Below are positions 11,265-23,104 of a DNA stretch of 64,000 bases, one piece after another. The position numbers and the translations under genes were made by a program. The stretch spans positions 28,540,001-28,604,000 of the forward strand of contig NC_080568.1 in NCBI RefSeq assembly GCF_030253575.1, read 5' to 3'. Within the stretch, counting starts at the first letter, position 1. Each line of letters begins with the position of its first letter. The notes below the pieces were generated by a model. The model saw nothing but the letters and a program-made list of their open reading frames with translations, did no database searches and was not told the origin of the DNA. The DNA is from Rhododendron vialii. Lineage: Eukaryota > Streptophyta > Magnoliopsida > Ericales > Ericaceae.

Positions 11265-13897
11265 GTAACCATTGCTACTGTAAATAGGGTTTCGTAGGGT
11301 TTTTTTCATTTTCCTGCACTTTTTTTTGGTTTCTTTGTTCATTAGAATAGTTAGGGTTCTCCTGCAATTCATCCGAATAGTTTTGTGCGGCCGTGTGTTT
11401 CGATCTTCGAGGCTTACCAACAGAGCTTAATTATAGTAGTCCAGTAGTCCTATAATTTTGATCCTGGTAAGAATATTGGTCTTTTATTTTGGGTTTAAAA
11501 GAGAAGCATTTTCAGGATTGTTTTTAGAACTTCTGGGTTAAAAGTATAGCATTTGCAAGTATCTATGTTTGCCGAGGCTTGATAACAAGAGAGAGGGTGT
11601 GATGTCCTTGAGGTTATAAGATTACCAATTTTGACGTTCTGACTCTTAATTCCTTGGAGATTAATAAAAATGCACATAAATTGATCCGAACAATTATTTT
11701 TAAAAAAAAACTGTGACCCACACCTGCATTATTCTGCTGCACTAGGAGCATTTTTTTCCACTGCCACCAGTCGGGCTAGGGAGTAGATTGAAACAACTCT
11801 TCGGTTAAGCAAATCTAGGAATTTAGTCGGTTTTTAAGTGCATAAACAGTGCTGTTTATTAGAAGGCTGCAATAATTTCTTAACAGCTGCGGTTTCTTTC
11901 GACCAAGAAAGAAGGAACTATTACTGCGCCTGGACTCTGGAGGATTGCATTTGTGGGCTCGGCTCTGGTCCAATTCTTCCCCTTTAATCTGCTGTCCAGT
12001 TTCGACAATTTGTGGGCTCTTTCCGAGCCCATAACAATAATCGGAACCATTCACTTTTTAGAGTCCGTCAAAAACAGATTGTGTAAAGGCTTATGGCACT
12101 CACAGTCACTTAAACCTTCTACCTTTCCAAGATGTCTTGATCATCTTCTGTTCATTGTAGTTTAAATATTATTTCGTGTTAGTTTGGTCATGATTATTTA
12201 CAACAGCTCCCTTGATTTTTCCTAGATAATAACTACCCACCACCTGATTCAATTAAGTAACTTATGTTTGACAAAGATATGTTTAGTCGGCTGGATATAA
12301 TTGGTCAGGAAAAGAGGAATTTTTCTGTAGATTATCTCAGTTTTCATGTGCTAGATTCCTTAACATATCCTTTCCTGTTACAAATGCAAAAATCTGATTG
12401 ATTTTGGGCGGTTGACTTGTAGAACTAGACAAGTATCTATCAGTGGCCTAAAACCTACTACAAAGTAGGAATAGTTTGCTTTGCTACATCCTTAAGTCTC
12501 ATGTTCGATTTTCTTTTTCAGTAACTTTTGAAGCCATCTCACCACAACACGCAAGCATGTGAAAAGATTGTGAAAAGAGCTGTAAGAATTAATTCGAGGT
12601 ACACGCAAGCTGACTAGGGAAAGATAAAAAGTCTGCAAGCACCTTATTATAAAAAAAAAATTTAAAAAGGAAGTCTGTAGTAGTTTATCCCGTGGAGAGC
12701 TCTATTTGGTTCGACCAATTGGAGAAAGCAACAAACGTTAATAGAAAATGAGGAATTTGCTTGCCGAGCAAAAAAAAAAAAAATGAGGAATTTGCTAACG
12801 TAGTGATTAGCTAAGCATTTTCAATTGTCAAAGCAAGGACAGTAATTAACTGATTAAATTTTGGTGTGTTTGACTTCATATTTATGGATCGGAAAAGTCC
12901 AGGACAACAATTTGTTTAGAACCATATGATGTATGTGTGTATGCATGCATCGGACAATTCTGAATACAACTCTTTCCATAACTGTGTTCCTAGCAATGCT
13001 TTTTTGGATTTGTGTGAGCCGCACACATTAACGTGAGTGTTGTGCATGCATTTTTGTTTCTTTACTGTTAGTTCAACCATTTGTTTCTTTAGTGTTAGTT
13101 CAACCATACAAGCCAGGCTAAGATGTTAAGCAACAAAGAGTGGTCTAATAAGTAAAACGATTCATAGTATTATAGTAAGACAACCCACTACATTGATATC
13201 CAACCGATTGCTGTACACATCCTAACTTACCTTTCAACTTGAGGTTGGATGCAATCCGGTCGTGAGTTGGGCATTCAATTGCTATTGAAAAAACATGCCC
13301 AAATTTTAATGGAGTGGGTTGTCTCTTTGTGGCAAACTTGGAAAGACTGAAATAAGAAAAGTTTTAACAACTTAAATTCTAATGTTTACTCTAGCTACAC
13401 GAACACCATTGCCTATGCCTCTGAAATGAATAAGGCATTCAAGTCCCCTCTTCACAATGTGGTAGTATATTTAGTTACCACTTTGAGCTTCATGGATTTG
13501 CACAATTTGAGTAATCCTAGAAACTTACATTTGGAGATGAAATGCTTTGTTACTATTATGTTTTATCATATGTAGGCAGATGGTTATTTCTTTTTGCTAA
13601 CTTTTGAGAATGTCACTAAAAGATTTGATCTCCATCCAGTTTATTAGGAAGGGGTAGCCCTAAGGCACGAGCAAGAAGGTCCCCTCGGGACTATTCAATT
13701 CTTTGTAACTATAAGGGTGTTTAATAACTAGTGACTCGTGCCACTAGCATGTCCTTGCACTAAATAGGGATTCTATTTCCAATTAAAGTTGTACGATTCC
13801 ATTTCCAATTGATGATTAAACATTTTAAGCTGATTACATTTTCATCTCGATATTATGTTTGATTGTAACACGGCCATGATGAATTATGTATTTTCAG
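11265..13897 (+). other. Putative 5' UTR intron or intergenic sequence
   Basis: No protein-like frame. It contains a small SINE-like scrap near 12590-12620 (TTCGAGGTACACGCAAGCTG) and the tiny poly-A insertion at 12745-12796. Otherwise it is AT-rich and featureless. Confidence 0.4.
12745..12796 (+). mobile_element. Micro-retroposon: 8 bases plus poly-A between 17-base duplications
   Basis: AAAATGAGGAATTTGCT occurs at 12745-12761 and again at 12780-12796. Between the copies lies only TGCCGAGC and a run of A. This is the footprint of target-primed reverse transcription with extreme 5' truncation. Confidence 0.6.
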
Positions 13898-13898
13898 C

Positions 13899-16540
13899 AT
13901 GACAGACGAGATCATTCAGAAGTATGCTTTGAAAGGAAGGGTGCCATCGGCCTTCATTCTATATAAGTATTCCTTGTTAATAAAAATTTAATTCATTTAA
14001 CACTGATTTGGTGTTTAATTATGTATTTTCCTATGACAATGTTTGACTACTACTTTATGTTTGTGCAAGTAGCAATGAAACCATAGCCAATCTAAAAGAT
14101 GCTGGTACCTTAATAACAAATCAGGTAAAATTATAATTTTAACTTAACATTTTGTCATCTAATTGCATCTATTTGATCTAATGTTGATGATGACGAATGA
14201 TCATTGGTGCATGATTTGGTACGTATTGCAGACGAAGAGGGACATTGGTGAGCAATGGAAAAACCTGTCGAACGAACACAAGCAAAAGTACAAAGATTTG
14301 GCTAAGTTGGCCAAAGAGGAACTCACCAAGCATAAAGCTGTACTTCCGCCAAAACCCAAAAAAGTGAGTACAAATTGTTGGAACTTGTCTAGGTGAACAT
14401 GATTTGACCTGATTTTGGAATGCCAATTTATTTGATGATGTTTGTTAAATTTGCAGAAAAAGATACAGAACAGTATTTCCTTAAAGTCCATCGTTAGAAT
14501 AGTACAAAAGTTAAGCCCAGATCAACGCCGTGCTATTCAGCTTATTGGGTTGGGTGGAATATTAGAATTGAGGTGTACAGCTCTTAACCATCCGCTATGT
14601 AATTGGTTGGTGCATAAATTTGATCTTGTTTCTCGTTCACTTACTGTTCATGGGCGGACATTCCTTCTCACTGATTCCCATGTTCATGAGTGCTTGGGCA
14701 TTAATGCACAAGGCAACCTTATTGAGTTGGAGGGAAATACGTCGGTAGAATTTTCAGAAGTTTATAAAAACCTTGGAATGACGAATGGGGTAGTCCAACT
14801 GAAAGAGTTGAGAGAGTACTTGGAGAAAACGGAGGAAGTAGATGATGTTTTCAAAAGGAAATTTGCCTTGTACATCTTGGGATGTTTTTTATGCCCAACC
14901 ACAAAGCCGGGTGTTACTTGATCCCTTATTAATGTTGTTAGTGATGTTGCGGCAATGCCCAATCAGAATTGGGCGAACTTGACCTTAGACTTCTTATGCA
15001 AGGGTATACTGGACCAACGCAATAAGGATCATACACAACCAAGCGGGTGCCTATTCCTCCTGGTGGTAGGTATTGAGTGATTCTGCATTAACGCATTTCA
15101 TATTCCTTATTTCACTTTGGTTATTTATTTGTTATGCATTATTACTTTAATTGTCTCATAATGCAGGTTTTCTACTTGGATCGTGTCTCTCCAAGGGCTA
15201 CAGTTATGCCTTATGTTCGAAAATTCCCTTCTTTGCTTGCTTGGGGTGATTCTGAAATTAAGAGTGTCTTGCATCGGTTTGACCAAATTGGAGGTTATGA
15301 CAGGGAGGGGGTGGTGGTTCATTTTACACTGGAGGAAAAAACAAGTGGCAATGAATGCGGTGTGTCCCAAATTTCAACTGGAGATGTAACTGTGATGACA
15401 AATACTCTTGCAACTATAGCAGGTCTTTTGTTGCGTCAAAATATATTAATGGCGAAGCACCTTGGCTCTGAAACGCCTTCTAAGCTGCAACCACAAATGG
15501 GTCAAGAAATGGACCTAAACAATGTCCACCTTCAAGGAGAATTCTCTGCCCTCCTCGCAGGAGTACATGCATGTCAATTATAAAATAAGATTTCAATTGG
15601 TCTTGAATCATGATTGTTTACCTTTGATCGTAGATATACATACCAACAAATGATCGTGTGAGCTACTGGTTTTGCATCAAAATAGACATGGGCATCCATA
15701 TGGTTTATATTTTTGATTCAAAGCCCGCTACTCGATCCAATTTGTTTCGTAAGAAACTGACACAACAAGTGGTATGGCACACCTCGTTTAGACCATGTTT
15801 TACGATATGCCAGGTTTGTATTCTAACTACTTGTTTTTTCGATTAGCTGGAGGGATTACATCGCGCGTTGCTCTTCCAATATGGAGAGCTCTATCAGGTT
15901 GATGTCACGAAGTTTAACATTGCTAATGTTGAAAAGCAACCGTTGCAACATGAGGACGGGTAATTTATTAAACATAATCTTATTTTAATGCTTGGTTTTG
16001 GCAATTCAACTACTCTTTTATTTTTTAAGGCTTCACTTTTATGCCTATGAGACTAATAATTATGAAAATGTATCCCCGACGTATTCGTATCTTTTTTTTA
16101 GGTTTTGCCATATTGCCGTATCCGTATCGTGTCGTATCCCGTATCCGTATCTGTGCTTTATAGGTTACTTGTGTTAATTGTGTTACTTGCGTTTAAAGTG
16201 GTTTACTTTATTCCTTTCTGCACATTTTTAGGTATGATTGTGGGCTATTTGTTATAAAATTCATGCAAGGGTTCAATTTCCCATCCGGTGTACACAAGGT
16301 TAGTGCTCGTAAAGTAATATCGTTATGTTGTATTTAATTGGTTGTGATAGTGTTGGATTTCTAAGCTAGCTTTGGGTTTTGTAGATGGACAATACCGAAA
16401 GGCCAAGGTTGTTATTGGAATTGTGTGGTGACAAGAATAATCAGGATGCCTTGGAGGTTTTAAAAAAATTTGAGGCATGGAAGGCAGAAAGAGGTAAAAC
16501 GGGCTTTGTGTACGCAGGTGGTCACGTGATTCGTATATAA
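13899..16540 (+). pseudogene. HMG-box + Ulp1/SENP (C48) protease fusion locus, with in-frame TGA
   Basis: Exons: 13899-13966, 14073-14124, 14232-14363, 14457-15065, 15167-15562, 15634-15813, 15847-15959, 16232-16298, 16385-16540. All junctions are GT-AG and phases close, giving 590 codons. Residues about 14-75 form an HMG-box (VPSAFILYNNET, then KRDIGEQWKNLSNEHKQKY, a K-rich tail). Residues 85-419 match plant proteins that precede Ulp1 domains (NHPLCNWLVHKFD, VHGRTFLLTD, QNWANLTLDFLC, VFYLDRVSP). Residues 420-530 are a Ulp1 peptidase core: SYWFCIKIDMGIHMVYIFDS, then QHEDGYDCGLFVIKF with Gln513 and Cys520. Codon 239 (14919-14921) is TGA, so a straight read stops at 238 residues. The His expected before Trp431 is Tyr430. 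Known members of this class often come from MULE-type transposons. Likely a decaying or non-proteolytic gene. Confidence 0.75.
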
Positions 16541-17274
16541 CTAACAATCTGTAGGCATATTTTGTAAAGGTTAAGTTTTTTGGGGGCCTGATTTTATATG
16601 GGTTATCAAGTATCGTTCCGTATGGTAGTTTTAACTTTTTAGGGTATTCCACTTTGTATTATATGGCGCATGATTGGAACTTAATGCTATGTTGTTTCGT
16701 ATTTATTTTGGTGCAATATTTTGGTTATGTAATTTCCTTGTTCCATATGGATGATCAAACTTAATGGGTATTCATTAATGCCTGCATGATGGGAAAGAGT
16801 TACCTCACTACTTTCGAATACTTATCGGGGATTCGCACACATGGTTATCCAAATTCCTGATTATACTATCATTACCTGTTCTTTCCATGTGAATCAATTG
16901 GCAAAGATAGTGTAATAGGAATTTGGACAACTTGGGGCAGGACCGGCAGGTTTTTGGAGGAGTTGGAAGATTACAAAATAGTAGGTAGCTGTTTTTTTTT
17001 TTTTTTGTCTGTTTTCGTTTTGCAAATCCAGGAGCTGCTTTTGTTTAGGTAGAGTAAGTTTATTGGTTCATGTGAGTTGTATACAGAGCTTTTGGCAGTT
17101 CATAGGAAGGGAAGTTCAGGGGGTGGCCATGGAAGTGTGTTAATGGAGTATGAGTTTTTCCCGGCTGGGAAAAGTGGGTGCAAAAGAGCTACTAGCACTT
17201 GTTCCAAGGCTGTGGAATTCGGGTTATTACCACCAGAAGAAGATTCAGTTGCAGTTGGAATTCGGGTTATTATC
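16541..17274. other. 3' flank of the HMG-Ulp1 locus, no gene seen
   Basis: AT-rich, with a T-run near 16992-17006. A 21-base sequence beginning TGGAATTCGGGTTATTA is present twice, at about 17212 and 17257, next to the broken end of the RPN9 fragment. Confidence 0.5.
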
Positions 17275-17607
17275 ATAATAGCTGGCATACACAGATGGGT
17301 CGATGTCAGTCATAGTGTCAAGCGTACTCTTCCCGTCTTCAAGAAGTTTCTTGCACTCTTTTTGGCTGCCTTTCTCAAGATTAAAGATAGCAATTTGCAT
17401 CTTTATAAAAAGAATTGGTTCCTCAATGCGCATTTCTCTAGTAGCCTGAAGCTTTTCTATCACATCTTCCAGGTAACTAATGGCAGCATCTTTCTCTGAA
17501 TACTGCCGAGAAACAATGACGGCGAAATGTGCAAGCTTGAGAAGATTGATCTTGGTCTCAAAATCAGTGATGAAATTATGATATAACTGAATGAGAGCAT
17601 CACCAGC
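17275..17607 (-). pseudogene. RPN9: RPN9 (26S proteasome lid subunit) gene fragment
   Basis: The minus-strand frame reads AGDALIQLYHNFITDFETK, continues through INLLKLAHFAVIVSRQYSEK and KKLLEDGKSTLDTMTDIDPS, and ends at SVYASYY. This is an undamaged 111-codon stretch of plant RPN9 (PSMD13), a PCI-domain subunit of the proteasome lid. It starts right after a strong acceptor (polypyrimidine tract then TCTTCAG), so it was copied as DNA with its intron edge. After YASYY the family sequence should go on with WVSSQYHK, but here the frame runs into unrelated sequence and stops by 17245. No other RPN9 exon was found. Probably a partial duplication or a transposon-captured piece rather than a working gene. 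Confidence 0.8.
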
Positions 17608-18205
17608 CTGAAGATAATGAGAAAGAAACAACTGTCAAGCACAATCAATGCATCTTGTTGTGTTTAAGCTTTTCCCAGTCAAACACTAGCAGAACACATG
17701 TAGCAGAACCTATGCTACCTGCTGAGTCATACAGAAAGACCGTACAATGAAACTAATGTCCAACCAGAAAAAGAACACCACATATGAGCCGTCACCCGGC
17801 AGTGCGAAGAACAGCTTAGCAAAATAAAAAGCACCACCAATCATCAAAAGATTCGAAACTAATCATTTTTCCAATGAAAATGCAACATTCGCTTGTGATA
17901 CAACTCTGCCACCCGCCATTCTCCTATGATGCTATTGTCATCAACATGCAGGATCAACTCATTTGGTCTAATCTTGCCGACCAAAACAGAAAAACTAACT
18001 CATTCTAAATGTGCACAAGCCTTTGAATATGTGGACAGCGACATCCAAGAGATAACCAGTAGCAAACCATCCTATTAACAAGCTTTACAGGCTTTTCAGT
18101 TTCAAGCAATAGAAAATTCATATTAAAGAGCTTAATCAGCTGACAATGAAAATGAGAAGATCCACATAATTTTATTTGAAAGAATAGAAGTTCCATTTGA
18201 TACAC

Positions 18206-18207
<2 letters not shown>

Positions 18208-18269
<62 letters not shown>
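18208..18269. repeat. (GA)n microsatellite
   Basis: About 30 uninterrupted GA dinucleotides. Frames through it give artificial Leu-Ser or Arg-Glu runs. Confidence 0.95.
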
Positions 18270-18270
<1 letters not shown>

Positions 18271-19286
18271 GTGCTAATGACATAAATCAGCTGCACTTTC
18301 ACCATTTTCAACTCTACCATTCAACTCGTTCCATCTATCAGATCATAAGAACGAAATACCATACGGAATACAGAGAGGTTTTTCGTTGATCCCCGACTTC
18401 TAATCTAATCTCTGAAAGACCATATATGTAAGCTAACGTTGCTTTAAGTGAAGAAAACACTACAATTATTGAACAAAAATTTAAATAGAACCATCCGATA
18501 CATATAAGCCAAGCCAATCACTGACCAAGAGTATTGGTTCCTAATGGAAACTAAATGCCTACAGTAATTTACAGTCTGTAATCTCCACAAACTCTCGCAT
18601 TGTGATCCCAGAGAAGATGAAATTCGGGGAACAGACGACGGACCAAACCAATGTTTCATTTCAATTCCTTTCAGGAATGTTGGAAAACAGCCTGTATGTT
18701 GGAAAGCAGCCAGTACGCACCTTCCTTTTTTGGACACCAGAAAACACCAAGAGCCTGATAGGGAAAAGCAAAATAAACTTTGAACATGAGCCAAAAGTAA
18801 GAAAGAAAACAGAACTTGCACCTACCATGGTTCGTTCACAAAGCACATGAAGCATGTAAATGCATAATCAAAAGCATGACATAAGCTTGCAACAAAGTCT
18901 AGGGGGCATACATTTAGTTCCGCACAGCAAGATTGAAATGAATCAAATTTGGAGCAAAAGAAACCTCTAGTACAACCCCACAAGTTCTGGCAGAATTAAT
19001 ATAATAATCTGAAAAACTGGAATCTTTTGACCAGCAGCACTACTTAAATCCCAACAAAGAACTCACATAAAACCCAAGAAATCCTATTAAAACCATGTCC
19101 AACAATTACTGAGATAGCAAAAAGACTACCAATTCCAAGTTCTCTATTAAAACCATGTTATCCTCTCCTTTTCATCAAGTTCTCTATCCTATTTTCTGTT
19201 GAATGTATATTATCAATCTTGTGTTCCCCTTTGTTACAACACCTTTCTGCACTTTGAAGTGAGCTTCATTTTCCACCTCAAAGCCC

Positions 19287-19320
<34 letters not shown>

Positions 19321-21166
19321 TTGCAATTAGGCACAGAATTTCTATATTTGTTGGTCTCCTTATTTAAATTCACCAACATACTTCTGCAAATTACTTGCTG
19401 AAATGCACGTCAATCAGAAGGATGTTTTTGACACCCGTATACTGCATAATTACAAAAGTGAAAACAACAGAATTTGGTGGCCAAGAATATGCACATAATG
19501 GCAAAAGTTTATTGAGCAAAACAAACGTATAGGCTAGTAAATAAATCAAACACAATCAACCCACAGCTAATTCATTAAAGATTGCCACAAATCTTTTAAA
19601 TCGAAGAGAAATAATCAACACTGAAGCTGATAAGCAAATCCATGGCTTTTAACAAAATATGCACCAGGATAGCTTTAGAGCAGTACCTCATGAGAGGTAT
19701 CACACAAAATTTGAATTAAAATAATGGCTATATGGTTATATTATACAAGATCAGTATCCAACAAAGAAAATCGGAAAAAAAACATGCAAATGCATTATTT
19801 AGTGAATAATGAGCTAACAGTGTTTCTAATGCAGATGCATTAGTCTACCAAGCAGATGAAACCGACAATGGAAAAACATGTGTCGATAGTAATATTGTTC
19901 AAAGTTCAAACCCTATCCCCTAATGTTCACATCAAATGATCAAGGATGCCTCAAATTTTAGATCTGCAGAGAGGGGAAACTACAAGTAGATGGATACAAG
20001 CATAACAGAACTCCAATCACATACATAAGCTATAGAACAATGCTGAAGACCACTTGATTGGAGAATGGAATGAGTTTCAGGATGCCAAATTTTGGGCAAG
20101 GGATCGGCATTATTGCAAACATGACCATTGGCTGTAACAGTTTTGTTGATCGGTTCTGAAAAGTTCTGGCTACTGTATTTCCTTTGGTTTACATAACTGA
20201 AAGCAGGATAACCTATCTTAAAGCCATTCCCATCCTTGAGATGTGGGAAACTGCTGAACATGGTGGAGCGCCAATGCATAATTTTCACTGCCCAAAAAAA
20301 AGACAAGCATTAACATACAGTATCTAGTACAAAAAGGCTCCGTTTGGGTAGGTGGGGACTTCAAATTTGATTGCTTGCTTATGGATTTTGACATTGAGTT
20401 TGGTAGCCTTATCATGATTGCATTTGAGAAAACTGTATAATCAAAAGATTTGAAATCCTCCCTGATAAGGATTCAAGTCATTATCAACTCTTCTACCTTC
20501 AATCCATGTTCCCCTTTAGTTCACGAGCCACCTACCACTGAACATTAATATTTGCAGCAATTGGACATAGAAACCCCACATTTTTGAAATCCATATCTAT
20601 CCAAATGGAGCCTAATTGTTTTCAATACTTGCAAAACTACTAAGAGTTGAAAGGAAAAAAACAAAAAACAAAGAGAGACGAAATCGAACTGCTAAGTGAG
20701 CTAAATATGATTATCAAAGGCAACCCAATGCTAGAAACATAACTGAGGACCGCTTTTCTAGCAACCTCTTATGCATGAACAAAGAATTTGCAAAACGTTG
20801 AACGAACGCATATCACTGCAGATAAATCAATTATTTCTGCATTGCCTTAACTGTGGTACAGGGTTTTAAATCACGGTATCAGGAAATGCAACGGTATCGG
20901 TGACATGGCCGTATAACGGTCGATATTGGTCCGTATCGGACTGTATCGGCCAATACGTAAGCAAATAAAGGTATCGTTTTCACATTGTTTAAAATCCAGA
21001 GTGGCAGACTAACCTGAATCTCATTCTGAAGGTCAGTAACAGGAGAATTCTGACAATGGCATTGTATAGAAAATTAAAGCACTAGAAAAGGATTTAAACC
21101 TCCTATGGATTTTGAGTTTTCGGTGTCTGTCTTTTGGCAGGTATATTTGATTTGTTCCCACTTTTA

Positions 21167-21321
21167 AAGTGTAGTAGCTGTAAGAGCTTGGCTTTGGCTC
21201 ATGGTCTTTCCCCTTGGGTTCGAGTCCTTAGGGTGAGGTCGCTGGTTCGAACTGATGGAGTAACCGACTGCCCCTTCGTAGTAACTTAACTAACGTAGGC
21301 AAAAAGAAGTGTAGTAGCTGT
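21167..21321 (+). mobile_element. Short SINE with perfect 15-base target-site duplications
   Basis: AAGTGTAGTAGCTGT is present at 21167-21181 and again at 21307-21321. The 125-base body between has a pol III B-box-like sequence (GGGTTCGAGTCC), a second GGTTCGAAC, and a short A-rich 3' end (GGCAAAAAG). The intact duplications point to a fairly recent insertion. Confidence 0.75.
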
Positions 21322-22394
21322 GGATGTGTGTGTGTGTGTTTCGAAAGTAGAAAAAGTGAAGGATAAGAAAGGCTTTGTACAAACTAGATAGCAGTATAAT
21401 AACCCTAGTTACCCTACAGACTAAGATTCATTACGTACCATATGAAACAGCTATAGAACCTTATAATAGATTTCACATATCAATCTTAGGTTGTCTAGAC
21501 TGTGAATTTGGATCGTAATACCTTGTTTGGACTATTCATGTTGATATTGCTGATACTTTAAAACTATTGTTTTAGATGGTTATTCTCTAATTTGACCGAA
21601 AGCATTACTCTTTGGTGATTGACCATAGCAAGTACAACTACCACTGGCCAAATTCAAGGTTCTTAGACAGTGGAAAATATCAGAGTCTAAATGATAGATC
21701 CCGATGCAGGCTTGCCGCCATTTCGGCATCTGCCCTCTTGAATTATTTCCGAAGTCATGCTTGAACTTTAGGTCGGAAAAGTGCTTTTTTAGCAACTCCA
21801 GAAACATGGCAGATGATGCAAATACATGTTTTGGGCACTGCTTTAATCATCTAATGCTAAGATTAAAAAGTAACTACATCCTCCAGCCACATCTTTTACA
21901 TGAAGACTGTGAAACACGTGTTTGCCATTACATTTTGCATGTTAAGCACCAAGTACTCCCCCTTGCCTTAATATCTTCCACATAAAGAATTAATGGAAGA
22001 AGCTTCAAACTTCTGTTTAAGTACACAAGTCACAAAGTTCAAAAAACAAGTTCTAAGACGTCCGTGTTGGGTAGCAAGTTCTCTATCCTTTTATTTTCCT
22101 TATATTTATTCAAGCTTTAAAGAGGATCGGGAAAATTCTTTCTTACCACCAAACTATTATTAGAACAAAAGAGACAAAAGTGAACAGAAACATTACTCAT
22201 TACAGGAAAGCTACCACAATGCATAGCTGAAAAACCTGGTTAAGTAGCAGCAACAACAAGTCACAGCATAGGAGTGCTAGAATCGTTAATTTGTGTTGCC
22301 CTAAAGTTAACACAAATTAGAAGATTTCAACAAATATGGGCCGTAAATAAAATTTGTTCAGAAATAAAATAGGGAATCAGATTATACCCAAACA

Positions 22395-22620
22395 CAAATA
22401 CTGGGTTTGACGTGGGCGTGGGGGAGCTTCAGGATCTCGGCCTTGCTCTCGTTGAAGGTGGGTTTCAGATTTGGATTGAAACCGGGTTGTCCGATGGCGG
22501 CTCGACGCCGTTGTTGTTGGTTGTGGGGGCGGTGGCGACGTCCATGGGGTGGATGTAAGGTGGGGAAGAGGGGACGGAGGAAGAGAAGAGAACAGAGAGA
22601 AAGAGAGAGAGAGGAGTTGC
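22395..22620 (-). other. GC-rich island, possible first exon on the minus strand
   Basis: Read on the minus strand, a CT-rich leader (CTCTCTCTCTTTCTCTCTG) is followed by an ATG at about 22542 and 26 codons (MDVATAPTTNNNGVEPPSDN...) before a stop. A different frame nearby gives PTFNESKAEILKLPHAH. Composition resembles the 5' end of a plant gene, but I do not recognise the protein and cannot follow it into further exons. It may be a fragment. Confidence 0.3.
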
Positions 22621-22884
22621 TCAGATCAATCCATTCCTCGACACCGGACGAGGAGTCGATGATGGGTGGGAGATGAACATGGTTAAAGGGCGAGGGTTTT
22701 CTTTCTGGGTGGGAGTCTGGGAGATGAACGAAGTGCAGAGGGATTTTCCCTGGTTAAAGGGAATGATTTTAGGGAAAAGATGTAGAGGATGATAGATGCA
22801 GGGGATAAAACTCCCTTAACCGTGGTTAAACCGTGGTTAAAGAGGGCTAATTTATTTTTCTCTTTTTTTTCACCGGCTCTTTAA

Positions 22885-23010
22885 GTATCCGGGAAATTTG
22901 TTATACCTTGGTTATGCACTATATGGTTTTGGTTATGTTCATAATGATTTTTGTCATGCCAATTATTACGGTGTTCCTAAAATGACTAGGGACACCGTAG
23001 CATCATCCAT
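22885..23010. mobile_element. Partial GGTGTCC-family MITE (copy 3)
   Basis: GTTATGC motifs run into CCAATTATTACGGTGTTCCT and GGGACACCGTAGCATCATCC, matching the right arm of the 841-1156 element. The other end is missing or unrecognisable. Confidence 0.5.
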
Positions 23011-23104
23011 CATTTTTTGTTCTTTTGGCAGAAGTAATATCAAAAGACGAATAGCATAGTAGCGGTTTTTGTTTCCAGGTTCACATGCTTACCGACACTT
23101 CGGG

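Larger units (their letters stand above)
17608..22390. other. Non-coding stretch between the RPN9 fragment and a GC-rich island
   Basis: No supported coding exons. Contains (GA)n tracts at about 18208-18269 and 19291-19318, a decayed repeat rich in GTATCGG motifs at 20870-20985, and the SINE at 21182-21306. Part of it may be intron sequence of the gene the RPN9 piece came from, but no upstream RPN9 exon could be recognised. Confidence 0.45.

Noticed and set aside
18005-18320. Open frames with long Leu-Ser runs
   Set aside because: Products of the (GA)n microsatellite, no gene features.
21200-21260. Possible tRNA gene because of GGTTCGAGTCC
   Set aside because: No cloverleaf can be formed. 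The flanking 15-base duplications show a retroposon.
22407-22676. 89-residue plus-strand frame, Arg-rich
   Set aside because: Antisense of a CT-rich leader-like island. If anything is coding here, the minus strand is more plausible.
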